The position numbers and the translations under genes were made by a program. Positions 1 to 9,986 of a stretch of 64,000 bases of DNA are shown in pieces. The notes under the pieces are model-generated. The model was given only the letters and a program-made list of their open reading frames with translations. It did not search any database and was not told the DNA's origin. This stretch comes from Euptelea pleiosperma. Lineage: Eukaryota; Streptophyta; Magnoliopsida; Ranunculales; Eupteleaceae. The stretch covers positions 62,001 to 126,000 of the forward strand of contig JASUTR010000091.1 in NCBI GenBank assembly GCA_035048495.1. The letters are read 5' to 3'. Every line of letters starts with the position of its first letter. The stretch's first letter is position 1.

Positions 1-177
1 GACTGCCCCGAATCTTGTTCCAACACTTCAAATATGTTGAAACAATAGTAATGGAAGAATTCGAGTCTAATTACGATGTCCGGTTGCGAAAAAGTCACAA
101 CTTATTGGCTTCAGAATGTAACACACAAACTCAGTCCAATTAAAGAAATTGACGCCCGGATGGAGCTAACTTGTTTC
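1..177 (+). repeat. Reference monomer (first full copy), ~177 bp
   Basis: This copy sets the phase used here, starting at GACTGCCCCG. Order of segments in monomer coordinates: CCCGAATCTTG (7-17), dyad region (18-42), AATAGTAATGGAAGAG (44-59), first TGAGTCCAATT-type box (62-72), GGTCCGGTTGCGAAAAAGTC (77-96), TTATAGGCTTC-type block (102-112), second TGAGTCCAATT-type box (131-141), GACGTTGACGCACGGATGG (146-164), AGCTAACTTGTTTC (164-177). The copy carries variant bases (EcoRI hexamer GAATTC at 57, CGATGTCCGG, ACTTATTGG, AAAGAAATTGACGCCCGG) that define one monomer type recurring in the HORs. The two TGAGTCCAATT boxes lie 69 bp apart and may be a trace of an older internal duplication, though the sequence between them aligns poorly. 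Confidence 0.9.
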
Positions 178-1488
178 GACTGCCCCGAATCTTCTTCCAA
201 CACTTCAAATGTCTTGAAACAATAGTAATGGAAGAGTTTGAGTCCAATTACGATGTCCGGTTGCGAAAAAGTCACAAGTTATAGGCTTCTGAATGTAACA
301 CACAAACGGAGTCCAATTTGTGACGTTGACGCACGGATGGAGCTAACTTGTTTCGACTGTCCCGAATCTTGTTCCAACACTTTAAATGTGTTGAAACAAT
401 AGTAATAGAAGAGTTTGTGTCCAATTACGAGGTCCGATTGCGAAAAAGTTACAAGTTATAGGCTTCTGAATGTAACACACAAACTTAGTCCAATTAATGA
501 CATTGACGCACGGATGGAGCCAACTTGTTTCGACTGCTCCTAATCTTGTTCCAACACTTCAAATGTGTTGAAACAATAGTAATAGAAGAGTATGAGTCCA
601 ATTACGAGGTCCGGTTGCGAAAAAGTCACAACTTATAGGCTTCTGAATGTAACACACAAACTGAGTCCAATTTGAGACGTTGACGCACGGATGGAGCTAA
701 CATGTTTCGACTCTCCCGAATCTTGTTTCAACACTTCAAATGTGTTGAAACAATAGTAATGGAAGAGTTTGTGTCCAATTATGAGGCCCGATTGCGAAAA
801 AGTCACAAGTTATAGGCTTCGGAATGTAACACACAAACTGAGTCCAATTTGAGACATTGACGCACGGATGGAGCTAACTTGTTTCGACTGTCCCGAATCT
901 TGTTCCAACACTTTAAATGTATTGAAACAATAGTAATGGAAGAGTTTGAGTCCAATTACGAGGTCCGGTTGCGAAAAAGTCACAAGTTATAGGCTTTGGA
1001 ATGTAACTCACAAACTGAGTCCAATTTGAGATGTTGACGCACGGATGGAGCTAACTTCTTTCGACTGTCCCGAATCTTGTTCCAACACTTTAAATGTGTT
1101 GAAACAATAGTAATGGAAGAGTTTGAGTCCAATTACGAGGTCCGGTTGCGAAAAAGTCACAAGTTATAGGCTTCGGAATGTAACTCACAAACTGAGCCCA
1201 ATTTGTGACGTTGACGCACGGATGGAGCTAATTTGTTTCGCCTGTCCCGAATCTTGTTCTAACGCTTCAAATGTTTTGAAACAATATTAATGGAAGAGTT
1301 TGAGTAAAATTATGAGGTCCGGTTGCGACAAAGTCACAATTTATAGGCTTCGGAATGTAACACACAAACTGAGTCCATTTTGTGACGTTGACGCACGGAT
1401 GGACCTAACTTGTTTCGACTGTCACGAATCTTGTTCCAACACTTCAAATGTGTTGAAACAATAGTAATGGAAGAGTTTGAGTCTAATT

Positions 1489-1822
1489 ATAAGGTCCGGT
1501 TGCGAAAAAGTCACAAGTTATATACTTCGGAATGGAACACAAACTGTGTCCAATTTGAGACGTTGACGAACGGATGGAGCTAACTTGTTTCAACTGTCCG
1601 AATCTTGTTCCAACACTTAAAATCTGTTGAAACAATAGTAATGGAGGAGTTTGAGTCCAATTACGTGGTCCGATTGCGAAAAAGTCAATAATTATAGGCT
1701 TACGAATGAAAAACACAAACTGATTCCAATTAGAAATATTGACGAACGAATAGAGCAAACTTGTTCCGCCTGTCCCGAATCTTCTTCTAATACTTCAAAT
1801 TTGTTGAAAAAATAATAATGGA
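1489..1822 (+). repeat. X-Z monomer pair (copy 1)
   Basis: X is recognised by ATAAGGTCCGG, TTATATACTTCGGAATGG and AACACAAACTGTG (two bases short). Z is recognised by ACGTGGTCCGATTG, GTCAATAATTATAGG, CTTACGAATGAAAAACAC, GAAATATTGACGAACGAATAG, TTGTTCCGCCTG and CTTCTTCTAATACTTC. They are joined by a GACTGTCCGAATC one-base-deleted linker type. The marker spacing is 174 bp. Z is the most divergent monomer in the window but still aligns end to end with the family. Confidence 0.85.
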
Positions 1823-3021
1823 AGAGTTTGAGTCCAATTACGAGGTCCGGTTGCGAAAAAGTCACAAGTTATAGGCTTCGGAATGTAACACACAAACTGA
1901 GTCCAATTTGAGACGTTGACGCACGGATGGAGCTAACTTATTTCGACTGTCCCGAATCTTGTTCCAACACTTCAAATGTGTTGAAACAATAGTAATGGAA
2001 GAGTTTGAGTCCAATTACGAGGTTCGGTTGCGAAAAAGTCACAAGTTATAGGCTTCGGAATGTAACACACAAACTGAATCCAATTTGAGACGTTGACGTA
2101 CGAATAGAGCTAACATGTTTCGACTGTCCCGAATCTTGTTCCAACATTCAAATGTGTTGAAACAATAGTAATGGAAGAGTTTGAGTCCAATTACGAGGTC
2201 CGATTGCGAAAAAGTCACAAGTTATAGGCTTCGGAATGTGACTCACAAACTGAGTCCAAGTAATGACATTGACGCACGGATGGAGCTAACTTCTTTCGAC
2301 TGTCCATAATCTTGTTCCAACACTTGAAATGTTTTGAAACAATAGTAATGGAAGAGTTTGAGTAAAATTATGAGGTCCGGTTGCGACAAAGTCACAATTT
2401 ATAGGCTTCGGAATGTAACACACAAACTGAGTCCCGTTTGAGACGTTGACGCACGGATGGACCTAACTTGTTTCGACTGTCACGAATCTTGTTCCAACAC
2501 TTCAAATGTGTTGAAACAATAGTAATGGAAGAGTTTGAGTCCAATTACGAGGTCCGGTTGCGAAAAAGTCACAAGTTATCGGCTTCGGAATGTAACACAC
2601 AAACTGAATCCAATTTGAGACGTTGACGCACGAATAGAGCTAACATGTTTCGACTGTCCCGAATCTTGTTCCAACATTCAAATGTGTTGAAACAATAGTA
2701 ATGGAAGAGTTTGAGTCCAATTATGAGGTCCGGTTGCGAAAAAGTCACAAGTTATATGCTTCGGAATGTAACACACAAACTGAGTCCAATTAAACACATT
2801 GACGCACGGATGGAGCTAACTTGCTTCGACTGCCCCGAATCTTGTTCCAACACTTCAAATATGTTGAAACAATAGTAATGGAAGAATTCGAGTCTAATTA
2901 CGATGTCCAGTTGCGAAAAAGTCACAAGTTATAGGCTTCAGAATGTAACACACAAACTGAGTCCAATTAAAGAAATTGACGCCCGGATGGAGCTAACTTG
3001 TTTCGACTGCCCCGAATCTTG

Positions 3022-3046
3022 TTCCAACACTTCAAATGTGTTGAAA
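3022..3046. repeat. Example of the per-monomer dyad (inverted repeat)
   Basis: TTCCAACAC, a 7-base spacer TTCAAAT, then GTGTTGAAA form arms that pair at 8 of 9 positions; the inner six (CAACAC/GTGTTG) are perfect. The element occurs at monomer positions 18-42 throughout the array. Common variants change it: CTTTAAATGTG keeps the arms, CTTCAAATATG and CTTCAAATCTG shorten or break them, CTTGAAATGTTTT largely destroys them, and the deletion form ACATTCAAATGT makes a tighter dyad (ACATT/AATGT, 2-base spacer). Dyads are known in many centromeric satellites and may favour non-B DNA; no function is shown here. It is not a bacterial terminator: there is no U-tract and no gene. Confidence 0.75.
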
Positions 3047-3354
3047 CAATAGTAATGGAAGAGTTTGAGTCCAATTACGAGGTCCGATTGCGAAAAAGTC
3101 ACAAGTTATAGGCTTCGGAATGTGACTCACAAACTGAGTCCAAGTAAAGACATTGACGCACGGATGGAGCTAACTTGTTTCGACTGTCCCTAATCTTGTT
3201 CCAACACTTCAAATGTGTTGAAACAATAGTAATGGAAGAATTCGAGTTTAATTACGAGGTCCGGTTGCGAAAAAGTCATAAATTATAGGCTTCAGAATGT
3301 AACACACAAACTGAGTCCAATTAAAGAAATTGACGCCCGGATGGAGCTAACTTG

Positions 3355-3371
3355 TTTCGACTGTCCCGAAT
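3355..3371 (-). other. CENP-B-box-like 17-mer (weak), one per monomer
   Basis: On the minus strand this reads ATTCGGGACAGTCGAAA. Against the mammalian CENP-B box NTTCGNNNNANNCGGGN it matches 7 of the 9 fixed positions; the last two G are A. The same bases also form TTCG/CGAA arms around a 7-base centre. By simple counting, a 7/9 match is expected about 0.5 times per 177-bp monomer on two strands, so the resemblance alone is not evidence of binding. It is recorded because it sits at a well conserved part of the monomer. Confidence 0.2.
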
Positions 3372-3960
3372 CTTGTTCCAACACTTCAAATGTGTTGAAA
3401 CAATAGTAATGGAAGAGTTTGAGTCCAATTACGAGGTCCGGTTGCGAAAAAGTCACAAGTTATAGGCTTCTGAATGTAACACACAAACTGAGTCCAATTT
3501 GTGACGTTGACGCACGGATGGAGCTAACTTGTTTCGACTGTCCCGAATCTTGTTCCAACACTTTAAATGTGTTGAAACAATAGTAATAGAAGAGTTTGTG
3601 TCCAATTACGAGGTCCGATTGCGAAAAAGTTACAAGTTATAGGCTTCTGAATGTAACACACAAACTTAGTCCAATTAATGACATTGACGCACGGATGGAG
3701 CCAACTTGTTTCGACTGCTCCTAATCTTGTTCCAACACTTCAAATGTGTTGAAACAATAGTAATGGAAGAGTATGAGTCCAATTACGAGGTCCGGTTGCG
3801 AAAAAGTCACAACTTATAGGCTTCTGAATGTAACACACAAACTGAGTCCAATTTGAGACGTTGACGCACGGATGGAGCTAACATGTTTCAACTGTCCGAA
3901 TCTTGTTCCAACACTTAAAATCTGTTGAAACAATAGTAATGGAGGAGTTTGAGTCCAATT

Positions 3961-4120
3961 ACGTGGTCCGATTGCGAAAAAGTCAATAATTATAGGCTTA
4001 CGAATGAAAAACACAAACTGATTCCAATTAGAAATATTGACGAACGAATAGAGCAAACTTGTTCCGCCTGTCCCGAATCTTCTTCTAATACTTCAAATTT
4101 GTTGAAAAAATAATAATGGA
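3961..4120 (+). repeat. Z monomer without X
   Basis: Preceded by ACATGTTTCAACTGTCCG and CACTTAAAATCTG. The upstream monomer is an ordinary TTCTGAATG type, so the X partner has been replaced by exchange. Confidence 0.8.
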
Positions 4121-4844
4121 AGAGTTTGAGTCCAATTACGAGGTCCGGTTGCGAAAAAGTCACAAGTTATAGGCTTCGGACTGTAACACACAAACTGAGT
4201 CCAATTTGAGACGTTGACGCACGGATGGAGCTAACTTATTTCGACTGTCCCGAATCTTGTTCCAACACTTCAAATGTGTTGAAACAATAGTAATGGAAGA
4301 GTTTGAGTCCAATTACGAGGTTCGGTTGCGAAAAAGTCACAAGTTATAGGCTTCGGAATGTAACACACAAACTGAATCCAATTTGAGACGTTGACGTACG
4401 AATAGAGCTAACATGTTTCGACTGCCCCGAATCTTGTTCCAACACTTCAAATGTGTTGAAACAATAGTGATGGAAGAGTTTGAGTCCAATTACGAGGTCC
4501 GGTTGCGAAAAAGTCACAAGTTATAGGCTTCTGAATGTAACACACAAACTGAGTCCAATTTGTGACGTTGACGCACGGATGGAGCTAACTTGTTTCGACT
4601 GTCCCGAATCTTGTTCCAACACTTTAAATGTGTTGAAACAATAGTAATAGAAGAGTTTGTGTCCAATTACGAGGTCCGATTGCGAAAAAGTCACAAGTTA
4701 TAGGCTTCTGAATGTAACACACAAACTGAGTCCAATTTGTGACGTTGACGCACGGATGGAGCTAACTTGTTTCGACTGTCCGAATCTTGTTCCAACACTT
4801 CAAATCTGTTGAAACAATAGTAATGGAGGAGTTTGAGTCTAATT

Positions 4845-5004
4845 ACGTGGTCCGATTGCGAAAAAGCCAATTATTATAGGCTTACGAATGAAAAACACAA
4901 ACTGATTCCAATTAGAAATATTGACGAACGAATAGAGCAAACTTGTTCCGCCTGTCCCGAATCTTCTTCTAATACTTCAAATTTGTTGAAAAAATAATAA
5001 TGGA
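4845..5004 (+). repeat. Z monomer without X (GAGTCTAATT form)
   Basis: Distinguished by GAGTCTAATTACGTGG and GCGAAAAAGCCAATTATT. It is followed by a GGTAGCGAAAAAG monomer. It is shared with 7,851 and is a sub-variant of Z. Confidence 0.8.
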
Positions 5005-5629
5005 AGAGTTTGAGTCCAATTACGAGGTCCGGTAGCGAAAAAGTCACAAGTTATAGGCTTCGGAATGTAACACACAAACTGAGTCCAATTTGAGACGTTG
5101 ACGCACGGATGGAGCTAACTTATTTCGACTGTCCCGAATCTTGTTCCAACACTTCAAATGTGTTGAACCAATAGTAATAGAAGAGTTTGTGTCCAATTAC
5201 GAGGTCCGATTGCGAAAAAATTACAAGTTATAGGCTTCTGAATGTAACACACAAACTGAATCCAATTTGAGACGTTGACGTACGAATAGAGCTAACATGT
5301 TTCGACTGCCCCGAATCTTGTTCCAACACTTCAAATGTGTTGAAACAATAGTAATGGAAGAGTTTGAGTCCAATTACGAGGTTCGGTTGCGAAAAAGTCA
5401 CAAGTTATAGGCTTCGGAATGTAACACACAAACTGAATCCAATTTGAGACGTTGACGTACGAATAGAGCTAACATGTTTCGACTGCCCCGAATCTTGTTC
5501 CAACACTTCAAATGTGTTGAAACAATAGTGATGGAAGAGTTTGAGTCCAATTACGAGGTCCGGTTGCGAAAAAGTCACAAGTTATAGGCTTCTGAATGTA
5601 ACACACAAACTGAGTCCAATTTGTGACGT

Positions 5630-6295
5630 TGACGCACGGATGGAGCTAACATGTTTCAACTGTCCGAATCTTGTTCCAACACTTAAAATCTGTTGAAACA
5701 ATAGTAATGGAGGAGTTTGAGTCCAATTACGTGGTCCGATTGCGAAAAAGTCAATAATTATAGGCTTACGAATGAAAAACACAAACTGATTCCAATTAGA
5801 AATATTGACGAACGAATAGAGCAAACTTGTTCCGCCTGTCCCGAATCTTCTTCTAATACTTCAAATTTGTTGAAAAAATAATAATGGAAGAGTTTGAGTC
5901 CAATTACGAGGTCCGGTTGCGAAAAAGTCACAAGTTATAGGCTTCGGACTGTAACACACAAACTGAGTCCAATTTGAGACGTTGACGCACGGATGGAGCT
6001 AACTTATTTCGACTGTCCCGAATCTTGTTCCAACACTTCAAATGTGTTGAAACAATAGTAATGGAAGAGTTTGAGTCCAATTACGAGGTTCGGTTGCGAA
6101 AAAGTCACAAGTTATAGGCTTCGGAATGTAACACACAAACTGAATCCAATTTGAGACGTTGACGTACGAATAGAGCTAACATGTTTCGACTGCCCCGAAT
6201 CTTGTTCCAACACTTCAAATGTGTTGAAACAATAGTGATGGAAGAGTTTGAGTCCAATTACGAGGTCCGGTTGCGAAAAAGTCACAAGTTATAGG
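5630..6295 (+). repeat. Partial third copy of the Z-containing duplication (~670 bp)
   Basis: Matches 3,862-4,527 (offset 1,768) and 6,868-7,533 (offset 1,238). It shares the unusual ACATGTTTCAACTGTCCG junction before Z and the ACAATAGTGATGG marker after it. The edges fall inside homologous monomers, consistent with in-register exchange. Confidence 0.75.
5729..5888 (+). repeat. Z monomer without X (third duplication copy)
   Basis: Lies 1,768 bp after the copy at 3,961 and 1,238 bp before that at 6,967, with the same upstream junction and the same CTTCGGACTGTAAC variant downstream. Confidence 0.8.
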
Positions 6296-6966
6296 CTTCA
6301 GAATGTAACACACAAACTGAGTCCAATTAAAGAAATTGACGCCCGGATGGAGCTAACTTGTTTCGACTGTCCCGAATCTTGTTCCAACACTTCAAATGTG
6401 TTGAAACAATAGTAATGGAAGAGTTTGAGTCCAATTACGAGGTCCGGTTGCGAAAAAGTCACAAGTTATAGGCTTCTGAATGTAACACACAAACTGAGTC
6501 CAATTTGTGACGTTGACGCACGGATGGAGCTAACTTGTTTCGACTGTCCCGAATCTTGTTCCAACACTTTAAATGTGTTGAAACAATAGTAATAGAAGAG
6601 TTTGTGTCCAATTACGAGGTCCGATTGCGAAAAAGTTACAAGTTATAGGCTTCTGAATGTAACACACAAACTTAGTCCAATTAATGACATTGACGCACGG
6701 ATGGAGCCAACTTGTTTCGACTGCTCCTAATCTTGTTCCAACACTTCAAATGTGTTGAAACAATAGTAATGGAAGAGTATGAGTCCAATTACGAGGTCCG
6801 GTTGCGAAAAAGTCACAACTTATAGGCTTCTGAATGTAACACACAAACTGAGTCCAATTTGAGACGTTGACGCACGGATGGAGCTAACATGTTTCAACTG
6901 TCCGAATCTTGTTCCAACACTTAAAATCTGTTGAAACAATAGTAATGGAGGAGTTTGAGTCCAATT

Positions 6967-7126
6967 ACGTGGTCCGATTGCGAAAAAGTCAATAATTATA
7001 GGCTTACGAATGAAAAACACAAACTGATTCCAATTAGAAATATTGACGAACGAATAGAGCAAACTTGTTCCGCCTGTCCCGAATCTTCTTCTAATACTTC
7101 AAATTTGTTGAAAAAATAATAATGGA
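6967..7126 (+). repeat. Z monomer without X (3,006-bp duplicate of 3,961)
   Basis: Lies exactly 3,006 bp after its counterpart. The CTTCGGACTGTAAC variant follows in both. Confidence 0.8.
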
Positions 7127-7769
7127 AGAGTTTGAGTCCAATTACGAGGTCCGGTTGCGAAAAAGTCACAAGTTATAGGCTTCGGACTGTAACACACAAA
7201 CTGAGTCCAATTTGAGACGTTGACGCACGGATGGAGCTAACTTATTTCGACTGTCCCGAATCTTGTTCCAACACTTCAAATGTGTTGAAACAATAGTAAT
7301 GGAAGAGTTTGAGTCCAATTACGAGGTTCGGTTGCGAAAAAGTCACAAGTTATAGGCTTCGGAATGTAACACACAAACTGAATCCAATTTGAGACGTTGA
7401 CGTACGAATAGAGCTAACATGTTTCGACTGCCCCGAATCTTGTTCCAACACTTCAAATGTGTTGAAACAATAGTGATGGAAGAGTTTGAGTCCAATTACG
7501 AGGTCCGGTTGCGAAAAAGTCACAAGTTATAGGCTTCTGAATGTAACACACAAACTGAGTCCAATTTGTGACGTTGACGCACGGATGGAGCTAACTTGTT
7601 TCGACTGTCCCGAATCTTGTTCCAACACTTTAAATGTGTTGAAACAATAGTAATAGAAGAGTTTGTGTCCAATTACGAGGTCCGATTGCGAAAAAGTCAC
7701 AAGTTATAGGCTTCTGAATGTAACACACAAACTGAGTCCAATTTGTGACGTTGACGCACGGATGGAGCT

Positions 7770-8980
7770 AACTTGTTTCGACTGTCCGAATCTTGTTCCA
7801 ACACTTCAAATCTGTTGAAACAATAGTAATGGAGGAGTTTGAGTCTAATTACGTGGTCCGATTGCGAAAAAGCCAATTATTATAGGCTTACGAATGAAAA
7901 ACACAAACTGATTCCAATTAGAAATATTGACGAACGAATAGAGCAAACTTGTTCCGCCTGTCCCGAATCTTCTTCTAATACTTCAAATTTGTTGAAAAAA
8001 TAATAATGGAAGAGTTTGAGTCCAATTACGAGGTCCGGTAGCGAAAAAGTCACAAGTTATAGGCTTCGGAATGTAACACACAAACTGAGTCCAATTTGAG
8101 ACGTTGACGCACGGATGGAGCTAACTTATTTCGACTGTCCCGAATCTTGTTCCAACACTTCAAATGTGTTGAACCAATAGTAATAGAAGAGTTTGTGTCC
8201 AATTACGAGGTCCGATTGCGAAAAAATTACAAGTTATAGGCTTCTGAATGTAACACACAAACTTAGTCCAATTAATGACATTGACGCACGGATGCAGCCA
8301 ACTTGTTTCGACTGCTCCTAATCTTGTTCCAACACTTCAAATGTGTTGAAACAATAGTAATGGAAGAGTATGAGTCCGATTACGAGTTCCGGTTGCGAAA
8401 AAGTCACAAGTTATAGGCTTCGGAATGTAACTCACAAACTGAGCCCAATTTGTGACGTTGACGCACGGATGGAGCTAATTTGTTTCGACTGTCCCGAATC
8501 TTGTTCCAACACTTGAAATGTTTTGAAACAATAGTAATGGAAGAGTTTGAGTAAAATTATGAGGTCCGGTTGCGACAAAGTCACAATTTATAGGCTTCGG
8601 AATGTAACACACAAACTGAGTCCATTTTGAGACGTTGACGCACGGATGGACCTAACTTGTTTCGACTGTCACGAATCTTGTTCCAACACTTCAAATGTGT
8701 TGAAACAATAGTAATGGAAGAGTTTGAGTCAAATTACGAGGTCCGGTTGCGAAAAAGTCACAAGTTATAGGCTTCGGAATGTAACACACAAACTGAATCC
8801 AATTTGAGACGTTGACGCACGAATAGAGCTAACATGTTTCGACTGTCCCGAATCTTGTTCCAACATTCAAATGTGTTGAGACAATAGTAATGGAAGAGTT
8901 TGAGTCCAATTATGAGGTCCGGTTGCGAAAAAGTCACAAGTTATAGGCTTCAGAATGTAACACACAAACTGAGTCCAATT
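7770..8980 (+). repeat. Older segment shared with region D (59,529-60,739)
   Basis: Constant offset of 51,759 bp: GACTGTCCGAATC at 7,780 and 59,539, Z marker at 7,851 and 59,610, AATAGAAGAG at 8,182 and 59,941, GGAAGAGTATGAGTCCGAT at 8,362 and 60,121. The last ~0.8 kb also recurs at about 11,530-12,330, with GAACCAATAGTAAT and GAGTATGAGTCCGATTACG. The match ends where this copy has CCAATTAAAGAAATTG and region D has CCAATTAAACACATTG. Confidence 0.75.
7851..8010 (+). repeat. Z monomer (3,006-bp duplicate of 4,845)
   Basis: GAGTCTAATTACGTGG form. It is the last Z before a 28-kb stretch (about 8,011-36,131) in which Z does not occur. Confidence 0.8.
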
Positions 8981-9986
8981 AAAGAAATTGACGCCCGGAT
9001 GGAGCTAACTTGTTTCGACTGTCCCGAATCTTGTTCCAACACTTCAAATGTGTTGAAACAATAGTAATAGAAGAGTTTGAGTCCAATTACGAGGTCCGAT
9101 TGCGAAAAAGCTACAAGTTATAGGCTTCTGAATGTAACACACAAACTTAGTCCAATTAATGACATTGACGCACGGATGGAGCCAACTTGTTTCGACTGCT
9201 CCTAATCTTGTTCCAACACTTCAAATGTGTTGAAACAATAGTAATGGAAGAGTATGAGTCCAATTACGAGGTCCGGTTGCGAAAAAGTCACAACTTGTAG
9301 GCTTCTGAATGTAACACACAAACTGAGTCCAATTTGAGACGTTGACACACGGATGGAGCTAACATGTTTCGACTATCCCGAATCTTGTTTCAACACTTCA
9401 AATGTGTTGAAACAACAGTAATGGAAGAGTTTGAGTCCAATTATGAGGTCCGGTTGCGAAAAAGTCACAAGTTATAGGCTTTGGAATGTAACACACAAAC
9501 TGAGTCCAATTTGAGACATTGACGCACGGATGGAGCTAACTTGTTTGGACTGTCCCGAATCTTGTTCCAACACTTTAAATGTGTTGAAACAATAGTAATG
9601 GAAGAGTTTGAGTCCAATTTCGAGGTCCGGTTGCGAAAAAGTCACATGTTATAGGCTTCGGAATGTAACTCACAAACTGAGTCCAATTTGAGACGTTGAC
9701 GGACCGATGGAGCTAACTATTTTCGACTGTCCCGAATCTTGTTCCAACACTTTAAATGTGTTGAAACAATAGTAATGGAAGAGTTTGAGTCCAATTACGA
9801 GGTCCGGTTGCGAAAAAGTCACAAGTTATAGGCTTCGGAATGTAACTCACAAACTGAGCCCAATTTGTGACGTTGAAGCACGGATGGAGCTAATTTTTTT
9901 CGACTGTCCCGAATCTTGTTCCAACGCTTGAAATGTTTTGAAACAATAGTAATGGAAGAGTTTGAGTAAGATTATGAGGTCCGGTT
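8930..9986 (+). repeat. Left shoulder of region B (B-type monomers)
   Basis: From AAAAAGCTACAAG at 9,109 to the B marker at 9,987 is 878 bp, exactly the spacing seen in B4 (31,204 to 32,082). It also shares CAACTTGTAGG, GTTGACACACGG and GAAACAACAGTAATGG with the B units. Several private bases (TGTTTGGACTG at about 9,543; GACGGACCGATGG at about 9,700) show it is more diverged than the central B units. Confidence 0.75.

Larger units (their letters stand above)
1..3072 (+). repeat. Region A1: displaced copy of 34,470-37,541 (offset 34,469)
   Basis: Landmarks keep one constant offset with no net indel: GACTGCCCC at 1 and 34,470, ATTACGAGG at 601 and 35,070, the X-type ATAAGG at 1,489 and 35,958, the Z-type ACGTGG at 1,663 and 36,132, GTCCATAATC at 2,302 and 36,771. 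Similarity breaks at about 3,073, where this copy has CCAATTACGAGGTCCGATTG and the other CCGATTACGAGGTCCGGTAG. The left end lies outside the window. A few private bases differ: ACAAACGGAG at about 295 is shared instead with B1 (16,56x) and B4 (30,17x). The segment spans the B-to-C transition, so the sequence just left of the window is probably B-like. Confidence 0.85.
3290..5250 (+). repeat. Segmental duplication, copy 1 (~1.96 kb, 11 monomers)
   Basis: Matches 6,296-8,256 at a constant offset of 3,006 bp. Z markers lie at 3,961 and 4,845 here, and at 6,967 and 7,851 in the second copy. The left edge is where GAGTTTAATTACGAGG (about 3,245) stops matching. The right edge follows GAACCAATAGTAATAGAAG and the AAAAAATTACAAG block, after which this copy has CTGAATCCAATTTGAG and the other CTTAGTCCAATTAATG. 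Confidence 0.8.
3073..8256 (+). repeat. Region A2: Z-rich zone of short-range duplications
   Basis: This zone contains five of the thirteen Z monomers. Its internal periods are 3,006, 1,768, 1,238, 1,061 and 707 bp rather than one HOR length. The marker ACAATAGTGATGG, found nowhere else that I noticed, occurs at 4,461, 5,522, 6,229 and 7,467, so the duplications happened locally after that base change. The zone is best described as a patchwork of recent nested duplications that did not settle into a regular HOR. Confidence 0.8.
6296..8256 (+). repeat. Segmental duplication, copy 2 (~1.96 kb)
   Basis: Partner of 3,290-5,250. Its right end continues into CTTAGTCCAATTAATGACATTG and a GGATGCAGCC variant, then into the older segment shared with region D. 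This copy therefore sits at the boundary between the local duplication zone and the flank-like mosaic. Confidence 0.8.

Noticed and set aside
57..62. EcoRI hexamers (GAATTC) as regulatory sites
   Set aside because: They only mark certain monomer types (GAATTCGAG and CTGAATTCAATT). They are useful as restriction landmarks but show no sign of function.
1663..1822. Z as an insertion of a second, unrelated satellite family
   Set aside because: Z aligns with the family consensus along its whole length, in phase and at about the same length, so it is a divergent monomer.
3022..3046. Bacterial rho-independent terminator or tRNA-like hairpin
   Set aside because: The stem has only six perfect pairs, no T-tract follows, there is no gene upstream, and the element repeats in every monomer.
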